A stretch of 64,000 nt of DNA from Brachionus koreanus (taxonomy: Eukaryota > Rotifera > Eurotatoria > Ploima > Brachionidae): the NCBI GenBank assembly GCA_016987375.1, contig PJRA01000274.1, forward strand, positions 754,263 to 818,262, given 5' to 3'. This document shows, in pieces, positions 1-9,563 of the stretch. Each line of letters starts with the position of its first letter. The first letter of the stretch is position 1. The position numbers were made by a program, and so were the translations under genes. The notes below the pieces were generated by a model. That model was not told the DNA's origin. It worked only from the letters and a program-made list of their open reading frames with translations, and searched no databases.

Positions 1-761
1 GTTTTTCCAGATTTCTCATAATAGTGCACCTTTAAATCTTTTGAAAGAAAAGTTATAAGAATTTTTAACATTTTGTTCTGTTCTATTGTACTAAATTTCA
101 CAAAACCTAATTGCTTGAGTTTTGTTTTTTTTGGACGTTTTAGTTTTCCCAGTTTTTTCGAAAAATATTGTAAAATTTAGTAACATTACCACTTAATACG
201 TAATTTTATATAAACAACGGTAAAAACCCTAGTGTCAAATTAACACTGTAAATGATTTTGTCAGAATCAAAAACTCCTTTTTTTCGTTAATTTTAACAAT
301 TTGCTCATATTAATATAATTGATAAACAGTTGAAATTTTTTTTTTAATATATGATATTTCAAGTGATAAAAATATTGTTAAAATTTATCGCTCATACCCC
401 TAAAAAAGAATATCTTTTTCAAAATTTTTTCTTTATTAGAAATTTATATTCAAAGCAAAAATCAAGATAATAACGATTTGGAAAATAATTTTTTTTAATT
501 CTCATTGTATTTTTAACCTATTTAATTTCTTATACTCAAATTTAGGTTTTTAAAATAACATATTTTAAAGGTTCTAAATAAAGATAAATACATAGTAAAT
601 ATTTCTAGAACATATTATAAAATCCGGGTTATTTGATTAGTTTATAAAAAAAAGAATTATGTTCAAGCATAATTAATATGAAAAAAAGCGTTATAAAAAG
701 CTTTTAAAATTTGCTAATATATATTTAATTTTTTTATCAAAAAAATTTTGGAAACTAAAAA
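1..761. other. AT-rich flank without a gene
   Basis: Poly-A/T rich sequence upstream of the first selenoprotein W gene. I see no open frame, repeat or RNA gene in it. It presumably holds the promoter of the first gene. Confidence 0.5.
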
Positions 762-1055
762 ATGACTCAAATAACTGTTCATATAGAATACTGGTAATTA
801 AACTTTAATAAAAAAGAGTATTTTCTTTAAATTTTTTTTAATAGTGGCGCATGAGGTTACGGACCTCGCTTTCGCGAGCTTAAGCAGACAATTTCAGCTC
901 AAGTTCCGAATGCGCAAATAACAGGATCAGTAGGCCGTTCGGCATCTTTCGAGGTGACTGTAAATGGAAACTTGATTTACAGCAAGCTGCAAAAGGGAAG
1001 CTTTCCGAATTTCGATGACATAGCTTTGCAAGTCGCCGAATTAGATGGAAAATAG
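762..1055 (+). CDS. Selenoprotein W copy 1 (2 exons, Sec at TGA 852-854)
   Basis: Rdx-family selenoprotein W, a small thioredoxin-fold oxidoreductase thought to act in cytosolic thiol redox chemistry. Exons 762-793 and 845-1055 join to 80 residues plus TAG. The 51-base GT-AG intron splits the Cys codon (TG|T). After the join the protein reads IEYCGAUGYGPRFRELK, where U is TGA 852-854, so the Cys-X-X-Sec redox motif sits near residues 11-14 as in the family. The second half carries the typical SFEVTVNGNLIYSKL stretch followed by G-x-FP. Without Sec decoding the frame ends after 13 codons, so normal gene calling misses it. A SECIS-like hairpin lies 78 bases past the stop. First of three tandem paralogues. 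The length (80) is close to vertebrate SELENOW (about 87); the sequence seems nearer the SelW2 type, which is an impression only. Confidence 0.9.
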
Positions 1056-1132
1056 ATGTTCAAACTTAATTAAAATGCTAAAATTTAAAAAAATAAAATT
1101 TTCTAATCTAAATTTACAGTAGTTTTATTACA

Positions 1133-1175
1133 ATGACTGTTGTTTGTGAAAAATAAAAAAATCATGGCAACACGA
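1133..1175 (+). promoter_or_regulatory. SECIS element of selenoprotein W copy 1
   Basis: Seen: ATGA (1133-1136), then a stem TGTTG/CAACA extended by TGTGA/TCATG, closed by an all-A/T apical loop rich in unpaired A, then CGA (1173-1175). This is the eukaryotic SECIS layout: the ATGA/GA quartet of non-Watson-Crick pairs and AA in the apical loop. Flanking bases TACAGT (before) and ACTGTA (after) could form the lower helix. It is correctly placed in the 3' flank of copy 1. The fold was judged by eye. Confidence 0.75.
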
Positions 1176-1472
1176 AAATTTTCAAAATTTAACTGTATTT
1201 TTCGAAATATGTAAAATTTTTTTTTTTCAAATTTTAGTTTGTTATTATTTAGACTTAGTTAATAAACTATTGAATTAGAATTTGTTTTTTTACAACTTAA
1301 AAATAAATTAAAAATATCAAATCAATTAGCAAAAAATATGTTTATTAATTTATTTCGTTAATTCACTATGATTAAGGAGAATTAAAACGCCATTTATCCA
1401 AAAAACTGATTCAGCATTTTTAAAAATTTATTAGTTTATTCTTATAAATTGTAATTTTTCTTTAAAAAGAAA

Positions 1473-1772
1473 ATGAAGAAAATTAATATATTAATTGAAT
1501 ACTGGTAAATAATACTATATATTTATTTTAAATTTAAATATATTTTCCTATTAAGTGGAGGATGAAGTTTCGCTTCCCGCTTCAGGGAAGTTCAGAGAGC
1601 TATCTTCAAAGAAGTACCTGATGCGATTGTCATAGGAAATGTTGGTCGTTGGTCGTCTTTTGAAGTCACAGTCAATGGCAAGCTTATTTACAGTATGTTA
1701 GAGACTGGCGAATTTCCAAATAGAAATTTTATAGCTTCAGAAGTAGTCAAAATTGCCAATTCAAATGAATAG
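1473..1772 (+). CDS. Selenoprotein W copy 2 (2 exons, Sec at TGA 1563-1565)
   Basis: Exons 1473-1504 and 1556-1772 give 82 residues plus TAG, with the same 32-base first exon and the same phase-2 intron inside the Cys codon as the neighbouring copies. The protein starts MKKINILIEYCGGU, and the fold-typical SFEVTVNGKLIYS segment is present. This copy departs from its sisters just after selenocysteine: it reads SFASRFREV where the others keep a GYG-RFREL form. The frame is otherwise open. Role as for copy 1: predicted thiol oxidoreductase. A good SECIS candidate follows at 1824-1867. Being in tandem with the same intron position argues for local duplication. Confidence 0.88.
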
Positions 1773-1823
1773 CCAATTTTTTATTAAATTAAATCAAAAT
1801 AAATGAAACAAAATAAATTGATT

Positions 1824-1867
1824 ATGATTTTTGGTTAAGGTAAATGCTCAATCCGTAATCAAATGAT
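1824..1867 (+). promoter_or_regulatory. SECIS element of selenoprotein W copy 2
   Basis: Seen: ATGA (1824-1827) and TGAT (1864-1867) form the quartet. Between them is the stem TTTGGTTA/TAATCAAA (one G-T pair), extended by GG/CC, with a 12-base apical loop containing AA. Outside the quartet, AAATAAATT and AATTTATTT form a 9-bp lower helix across a short internal loop. This is a complete SECIS architecture 51 bases past the stop. Fold by eye. Confidence 0.8.
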
Positions 1868-2154
1868 GTTTGAATTTATTTGATACATTTATCGTTTGAT
1901 TTATAAATAAAAATTTTAACAATTTTTTTGGTACTAATTTAAAGATACCTTTCAAAAATAAATTTTAATAACAAACTGATTGTTTTAAGCATAGGAAAGA
2001 ATTATTTTTAGTTATAGAGTTACTATAGTTATAGAAAACTTACTTTAAAAATCCTCCATCATGATGAAATTGACTTAATTCCTAAATTTATATATAAAAA
2101 CAAGTAAAAAAATAGTTAATTCAAAAATTTGGAAAAAAAACACACATACAAAAT

Positions 2155-2462
2155 ATGGCAAATATAGAAATTTTTATTGAATATTGGTAATTTTAAATAC
2201 GAAAAAAAAACTTTTTTCAAGATTATTTTAAAAAATATTTTTAAGTGGTGGATGAGGTTACGGCTATCGCTTCAGAGAGCTAAAAAGAGCTATTCTTAAA
2301 GAAGCTCCTGGCGCGAAATGCTCGGGTGGTGTTGGCCGACCGTCATCTTTTGAAGTTTCTATCAATGGAAAGCTAATCTACAGTAAACTAAGAAGAGGAA
2401 ATTTTCCTGATACAAAAGCTATTATTATGGAAGTAGCTAAAGCAATCAAAGACACTCAATAA
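2155..2462 (+). CDS. Selenoprotein W copy 3 (2 exons, Sec at TGA 2253-2255)
   Basis: Exons 2155-2186 and 2246-2462 join to 82 residues plus TAA. The 59-base intron again splits the Cys codon. The protein reads IEYCGGUGYGYRFRELK around the Cys-X-X-Sec motif and continues with SFEVSINGKLIYSKL and G-N-FP, so it is an intact Rdx-family selenoprotein W. It follows copy 2 by 382 bases on the same strand. The only SECIS-like hairpin I find downstream (2518-2564) lacks the expected GA on its 3' side. The Sec assignment therefore rests mainly on the conserved motif and the sister genes. Confidence 0.85.
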
Positions 2463-2517
2463 GAATGTTTTTTAGCTGTTTATTTTAACGATAAATAATT
2501 TGGTTAAAATTAAATTA

Positions 2518-2564
2518 ATGATTTCTATCAAGATAAATTTTTAAAAAAATTTTGATAGAATAAC
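2518..2564 (+). promoter_or_regulatory. Atypical SECIS-like hairpin after copy 3
   Basis: ATGA at 2518 is followed by a perfect 9-bp stem, TTCTATCAA (2523-2531) with TTGATAGAA (2552-2560), and an A/T-rich loop. The 3' side of the quartet reads TAAC instead of the usual GA-containing motif. The position fits a SECIS but the key quartet is not formed, so this is a candidate only. Confidence 0.35.
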
Positions 2565-3453
2565 AATTTTAATAGAACCTTTTTTTATCGTTATAAATTT
2601 TAGCTAAAAATCGGTTTATTTTTATGTCTATTTAATTAAAGTAAAAACAATAAAAATATTTTTTAATTAATAAAATCAAATGAATAAAATTAGAATCAAT
2701 TTTGAATCAAAATTGACAAAAAGAATACCTAATGTATTGTGTTATAATGTTTAATTAATCAATTGTTTATTGAGCTGTTAAAATAAAAAACAAGACAATT
2801 TTTAGTTGAATAGAACAAAACAATAATTTAAAAATTTCGAAAATAAATCTTTAAACTTTAATGGGATATAATTCCTTTTAAAAAAATTCAATTTTTGGGT
2901 GGTTCATGTTCTTCTTAAGAAGAAAAAAAAATTTTATTGTATATTTTTTTTTAATATAAAAAGCAACTTCTGTAAATGCAACTTGGTGCATGGATGTATT
3001 AAGAAAATTTTGGTACAAACTGTACAAATTTAGAATAATTTAAATAAAGACAAATTTGACTGTAGTACATTTTGCATAGATTTTACGCTCAATAATCAGA
3101 CTTAAGCTATTGATGAAACTTTGAATGCTTCTCGCTGTTGCATTTAGAGAATTAGTAAAGAAAAAAAGTTATAGACTTTTTTGCATTAATTTCTGTTCGA
3201 TTTTTTTTATTTTGTATCAAATTTCACAAAATTAAGAATTATGATTTTAAGACAAAATTCAATCAATTAGAAAAGATCAGAATTCAAATTGTGAATAATC
3301 ATGTCAAAACAAGTAACGATACAATCATCTCACTTGTATTCAAATGTTGCTAGGAAACAACATTTGAAAAATGTTAAGGTGAATTAGAATTCGAAAAAAA
3401 TTCTGCTTAAATTAGAATTTCATTTTTGACTTGAAAATCAATAAATATTAAAA
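2565..3453. other. Intergenic region between the SelW cluster and meckelin A
   Basis: AT-rich sequence with no supported gene. Short hairpins occur but nothing recognisable as an element. Confidence 0.5.
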
Positions 3454-6400
3454 ATGAAAATGATTTTCAAAAGCTTAATATTTAATGTAGCTTTGATTAA
3501 TTTTGTTACATCCCAATTGAACTCCTTAGAGCCCGTAAATTTAGCAGTACCCACAGATTGCATTTCAAACACTCAATTCTTTGATATTTTCTCATCTCAA
3601 TGCAAAGAATGTCCCGAAAACAGCGTCAAAAAAGATAGTAAAAATTTTTAATTGAAAAAATTAGCTAAAATAATTTTTTTTTAAAAAGTCTTTAATTGTA
3701 AATGTAACAATAATTATTTTGCATCATATAACAATGGCGGAGGCTCGATTGAATGCAAACCTTGTCCAGCTAATCAAGTCCAATCTTCAGATGGCTTTTC
3801 TTGTGTAAATTGTGATAATTTGTGTAGAAATTGTGACACTTCAAGAGGCTTTCTGAGTGATACCGAATTAGACGGAACAAGGCTACTCTCTTACGAATGT
3901 ATTTTGTGCGATCCTCAGGATTCAAGGCTGTACCATTCTTCTTGTAGAAGCTGTCGTCCATTTATATTTTCCTTTTTCGACGCAAATATAAACACATTGA
4001 ATTGTGATGACAATTTTCTTGAATCTGGCTCAATTTTGATCAACGATGGTGGATCAATTCAACCAAACAACTTTATATACAACATTGTTTTTGATAGTCA
4101 AACAGTTACTTCGGAGTATTTGACTAGCAATTTAATTTCAGCTTATGCTCAATGCGAAACTAGTAAAAGAAATGTGACCGCCTGTCAGCAATTAGCCAAC
4201 ATGTGTGTTCTCAACATGAACACCATATATTCTCAAACTGCAATTGATGCATGTCAAGCATTCAGCCGTCTGACTGGTGAAAATATACCATGGCTAATCT
4301 ATTCAGAATCTTTTTCTCTATATTTTTCAAACTATGCAAATAATGGTCTTGGAAATAATAGGTTTTTAAAGCTAAGCTTTGAAGACAAGTGCCAATCGAG
4401 TAATTTTCAATTTTATGCCAGACAGTACAACTTGGACGGCTCGTTTCACACTAGCTCATTTGTCGAAATCTCAAAATTTCAATTGTGTAGTTATCTAAGT
4501 ACAACATATTCGCTAGCTTCAAAAGTATCTGCATTTGCAGCCAGTAACTACAATCAATCTTGTTTTTTGCCCGTATCAACTCTTCTCGAATTTGGCAAAG
4601 ATCCGAAATTTTTAGAACTTTTCCTAAAATTTGATAATTCATCGGAGTTTTTGCCTATTCCTGTAAAAATATTAGACTACAAAGAAAATGGAGTTCAGGT
4701 TAATTTTGAAGATGAAAGAAATCAAAAATTGCACAGAAGATTTTTTATGGTTGAATCAATAAGCTCAAAACAAGCATCATCTCAAACTCCTCGATTCATT
4801 CGTTACGTCAAATCATTTGTGATTAATATTAGATTAAGAGATTCTCAAACAAATGGAGAAATTTATCCACCATTGATTATTATTGATTATGATTATGTTT
4901 CTACGGATAATTTGGAACGTACAGTTGAGCTAAGCTTTGAAATTAGATATAACAGTAATTTTCAAGCACCAGATTTGGCAATGTGGATTACATCTGGAAT
5001 CTTGGGACTTTTCTCTCTAGTTTGGGCTTTTATTCGAGCCCTAGTCTGGAATAGAAGATCAGGAAAACTAGCACCTGACTTGATAACCCTTTTTAAATTT
5101 ATCATGTTCATTTGTTCTTCTTTGGGCAATGTTTTTTTTTTAATATTAATTGTCGGCTCTATTTACTGGCTTATATTCTACAAAGGACAAGGAATAGCTT
5201 ATCTAATTCTTCCCAAGAGTGATCAACAAACAGTGTTTATAGTAATGCTGGTGTTGGCGTTTGTGTTTAAATTAATCGATGTGCTCCATTTGGTTTTCTC
5301 TCAGACTTCTTTTGACATATTTTTCATTGACTGGGAACGACCAAAGTCGGACATGATAAATCAACTTACTCCATCAACTGTCATGGAAAAAAACAAAGAC
5401 GAAGAAAAAGATAATTTACTTAGAAAAGAGCTGTCTGAATACAATAAAATATCCTGTTGGAGAACACTGTTTGTGGCCAATGAATGGAACGAGATACAAA
5501 CATTTAGAAAAATAGATCCATTGGTGCAACTGATTGGAGTTTTGTTTTTTCTAAAAGTGGTCAATTTGGAAGCAATAACCACGGCTGACTGCAACACAAG
5601 TGTCACTCCGGATACAAACGAGTATCAAGCAGAATATAGCGGTATATTGAGAATTGCAATGGCCGCGTCAATGTACATTGGAATTGGAATACTCCAATAC
5701 GTGATATATGAGTTTTTCTACATACGGTGTATTTCAGACAAAGTCGGACAATTCATTGACTTTTGTTCGGTGGCTAACATTAGTATGTTCATTATGACAC
5801 ATACTCAATTTGGTTTTTACATACATGGGCGGTCTCCGCATGGAAATTCTGACGTAAGCATGCAATACATGTCAAAAGCATTGGCCAAGGAAGAAAACGA
5901 AGAGACAAGCAAGCGTGGACTTGGTCAAAATTCCGATCAACAAACATTTTCTATTTTTATATCTAATAAACTAAGTAATGAATATTCCAAAGTTATGATT
6001 CCTTTGATTCAAGTAAAATTTTATTTTATTTAAAAAAAAAATATACATAAATTTTTCGAAAAGAAAACTTTATTGAGAAAAAGTAGTGGAATAAGTGGAA
6101 CTGAGTTTGACAAGCGAGTTTTAGCCTATAATAATTTGAACAAATTTCTCATGGGCTTTATTGATAATGTAAGTACTTGATTTATTTTAAAAAATTCATG
6201 ATTTTTGAATAAAAAAAATTTAAAGATTTTGCGTAACCTGAAATACAAAATTGTAAGAAGAAATTTTTTCGAAAATATTTTCAACATTGAATTCAGAGAT
6301 CCTAGCAAAAATGGATATTTTTTTGCCGGTAAGTATCATAATTCTTTAAAAAAAAAATTATTTTTAATACTAAAGTTTTTGTCTTTTAAGACGAAAATCG

Positions 6401-6677
6401 AACTTTTGAATCAGCTCTATTTTGTGGTCAAGAGCTGAAACTTTTCGTCTTTGATTTAATTACATTTTTGTTTATTGATTACTTTGCCAAAAATTACGTG
6501 CTTGCAGCTTTTTGTGTTTTTATAGTCATTAAGGTAAATTTCAAAAAGAATTAATTTATTAATTTTAAAAAATTTTAAATTTTATTTAATAACTAGATTT
6601 ACAATACATTAAGAAACGATCTAGGAAAAAGAAACATCTCCAGAAAAACTTTGGTTGATAAAAGATTTTTGATTTAA
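3454..6677 (+). CDS. TMEM67: Meckelin paralogue A (TMEM67/MKS3), 6 exons
   Basis: Meckelin, a frizzled-like membrane receptor of the ciliary transition zone. Exons 3454-3637, 3689-6012, 6064-6168, 6226-6328, 6391-6533 and 6597-6677 join in frame to 979 residues (human about 995). Seen: a hydrophobic signal peptide; a cysteine-rich region (CKCNNNYFASYNN, CKPCP, CVNC, CRSCRPF) over about residues 30-160; the conserved CQQLANMCVLNMN; then a C-terminal half with several membrane segments starting near residue 490. Family landmarks include FFIDWERPK, WRTLFVANEWNEIQTFRKI, DFCSVANIS, YIHGRSPHGN and the C-terminal RKTLVDKRFLI. No frame break is seen. It is followed about 2.9 kb later by a second full-length paralogue with the same exon plan. 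No spliced cDNA was available; splice sites were read from GT/AG and frame. Confidence 0.93.
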
Positions 6678-6929
6678 TCAAAGCAAAATTTTTATTTTTT
6701 TAAAATTTTTTTTTGTCTAGTTTATACACAAACATCTTTTAAAACAATTATATAAATTTCAATTAAATTGAATTTTAGTTTTAATTGAAAAAATATTTTT
6801 TATGTTCTCTTAAAACCCTTTTCGGTTAAATAAATCTTCCTTACACAAACATCATTCAAGATTAAACTAATTTAACTTATTTATTTTACTTGCAAACGAA
6901 ACTCAAATGCAACCCTTAAAAAGTAGTTT

Positions 6930-7205
6930 TCAAGCTTTGAACAATGTATTGAGTGGAAAGCAATCTTTTTCGTCAACTTTATAGACTTTAAGAACACGTT
7001 TGATAGTGTTATGGCTCCTTCTCAAATATTACGACATGACTACAAGAAATTTGAATGAATACTTTAAAATTAAGAAAGATTCCTTTAGGTATGCATTACA
7101 TCTTCATAGCTTTTCGCTAAACAAAACACCGAAGGTCATATATTGGACAAAAGCTTCGGGCCATATAGAGAATATAGAAGACAAACTAGTACTAAAACTT
7201 TAAAA
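6930..7205 (+). mobile_element. LINE reverse-transcriptase fragment
   Basis: The frame through 6936-7040 reads FEQCIEWKAIFF then VNFIDFKNTFDSV. This matches reverse-transcriptase motif A of non-LTR retrotransposons, where the first Asp of FIDF is catalytic. The frame breaks downstream, and the open stretch to 7203 is not a gene of its own. A decayed, truncated copy. Confidence 0.6.
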
Positions 7206-8454
7206 ATTATAAAAACTTGACTTATGATAAATTTTTTTTTTCATTTTTTCAAAAGCTCAAAATATATGTGTACCAAATTTAAGAATAATACCTTTTATTT
7301 TTAAAAAAGTTATTCGATAAAAACATAAAATACTAATGATTATCAGATTTTAGAACAATGGTCGCTTTTCGTTAATTTATGATTATATCTTCCTATATCT
7401 CCTTGAAAACTAGACGGAAAAAAGCAATCTATAGCTCATTTTAGTCATTAAAAAATTCTTTATAAAGTGATAAATTAAACTAGAAACACATATATCGTGT
7501 CATATGAGGACAAATTAGACTGTAGCTGAGGGTCAATTAAAAGGCAAGAATGGATAAATTTTGAAGTTAATGTCCAAGAATATATGAATTTTAGTTGATA
7601 GAGAAAAAACTATAAATCCTCTAAATTTCACTTTTATATCATATTTGGTTTATGATTTTTTTTCTAAATGAATTTTAGGACAACCATTTTTGACGACTCG
7701 TTACAAAAAAGAATTTTCCAATAATTTCAAAAAATAAACTTCAATGTTTTTAATTAAAAAATTAAAATAAAATTCTTACTGAATATTACTGAGTATTTCA
7801 CCATAAAAAAAGGAAATGTCTACTATAGCGGAACTACGTTAGTCTTCCTGACTTGTTTATTTTAGTTAAACTTAGTTGACCGTATAATATTAAGTATGAT
7901 TATTATTATCTTACATAAATTATATGAGTTTTAATAAATCTACTGAGGTTTTATTATGCAATCACTTTTAATACTCCAAAAGAAGAAAAAATGAATTAGA
8001 AATTAAAATAAAAAAAAATACAATTTATTAATATCTACAATATTAGGTTTTATTTTTGAGGCTATAAAATATTCCCGAAAAAAACAAAGTATAACTATCA
8101 AAATAAAAATATATTACTTTAGATAAAAATTGATTTTAATATATATGGTTCAAAAGTTGAGAATTCTTCCATGCAAATATGAAAATATACTTTAAAATAT
8201 AATGCATGTTACAAAAATCATTAAAGTTAAATTTCAACATAAGTATTACTTATCAGTAATGATAGGATATATTTAAATAAAAAAATATCAAAAGAACCTT
8301 TATTATTAATATAATATTTATTTAGATATCTTGAACAACTTCAGAACAATATACTGATTGAAATAGATGAAATATTCGATAGATTTGTCTTTTTTTATTT
8401 TAAAATATCAATATTTGAAATTTTTTTGTTTAAAAGATTAATTGCTAAAATTGA
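7206..8454. other. Intergenic AT-rich region with one dispersed repeat copy
   Basis: No gene seen. At about 7866-7910 lies a copy of a short repeat also found near 33786 and 58842 (core ACTTGACCGTAGAATATTAA, with differences). Confidence 0.4.
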
Positions 8455-9110
8455 ATTAGTAGTAGTAGTAGTAGTAGTAGTTAATAGTGTGACCCCTAGG
8501 GTAAAACTTCCTTGAAGCTATGGCAGTAAATTCGACTGTTTCCTGAGCCATTGGTCCAGATTATTTTTGAAGAGTAAACTATGCCAGACATTAACTACTC
8601 GGTTGTTTAAAAAAAATTATATCGTTACATGCAGTTTTTCAATAAATTTATTATGTCTTCTCAAACTGTACTTCCGATATCAAGAAAAATTTATACCATT
8701 CTCAAAACTAACTAATAATTTCATGTCCATTAATTATTTTAAATAATTGAATTAAATCATCTCTCATGCGCCTAATTTTGAGATGAGTTAAGTTAAACAT
8801 CTTAATCATCATCTTAATCTTGTGGCGTAATCATATTTCCGGAGTGAAGGAATGATCTTGGTCTCTCTTCTTGGTATCTTCTAGATTTCTGAAATTTAAG
8901 AAACGGACACTATGAACTTATGGCAAATTGTAAATGAGGTCTTACTAGTGCTGTTTAAAGCATTCTTAAGAGTCAATGTTCAACCACTTCTTGAAACTAT
9001 CATACCTAAAACACGGTTTCCACGAGAGTTTCCACGATTTGGTTTACCCTTTTTAAATCATTTTGAATATAAACTCCTAGATCCTATTCAAGAGTTGTTT
9101 TAGTTAATTT
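8455..9110 (-). mobile_element. Decayed CR1-like LINE 3' end with (AGT)n tail
   Basis: Read on the minus strand, degenerate frames give NRVLGMI, LVRPHLQFA, then IPRRETKIIPSL, FNLTHLKIRRMRDDLIQLFK and NRVVNVWHSLLFKNNLD. This is the usual order at the C terminus of CR1/L2-type LINE polymerases. Several stops and shifts separate the blocks. The element ends in a trinucleotide microsatellite at about 8457-8481, as LINE 3' tails often do. Confidence 0.7.
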
Positions 9111-9563
9111 CCTTGTGCCAAATTTGTTATAAATTGTATACTCAAAGCAGGGGTCTAATTAGAAGGAAATTAATTTTGAAAAATACTCTTATTTAAATAA
9201 AAAAAAATACTGATATAATCAATTTCTTAAGTTATTTTTTTAAAAAGTTGTACGTGGCAGCAAATTGATTGAAAAAAAAAATTTAATCGAACGATAAATA
9301 ATTTCCTAGAAACCAAATAAATATTTAGTTTACCGTTTTAATAGTTCTTCCAAAATTCAAGAAATTGATTTTGTTGTTCACATTTATATTTCTACATCAA
9401 TAAAAGATCGTAAATTTAAAATGTTATCTTGAAATAAAATCTTTAAAAGTATAGTCTATTAATAAAAATTATCTAGTTGCTAATGTTTTATCTTATAAAC
9501 TCAAAATAAATTAAGATTAAAGTAAAATATTTTCAAGTTTTTTTTTTGTTGCAACAACAAAAA
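9111..9563. other. Upstream region of meckelin B
   Basis: AT-rich and without a supported gene. It presumably contains the promoter of the second meckelin paralogue. Confidence 0.4.

Noticed and set aside
762..860. Reading the selenoprotein W genes as short broken frames or pseudogenes
   Set aside because: The TGA falls exactly in the Cys-X-X-Sec position in all three copies, the rest of each frame is intact, and two copies have SECIS hairpins.
7000..7203. A 67-codon plus-strand gene
   Set aside because: It starts inside a reverse-transcriptase motif-A frame and has no features of its own; treated as LINE debris.
8912..9103. A 63-codon plus-strand gene
   Set aside because: It is the reverse strand of a decayed LINE polymerase C terminus.
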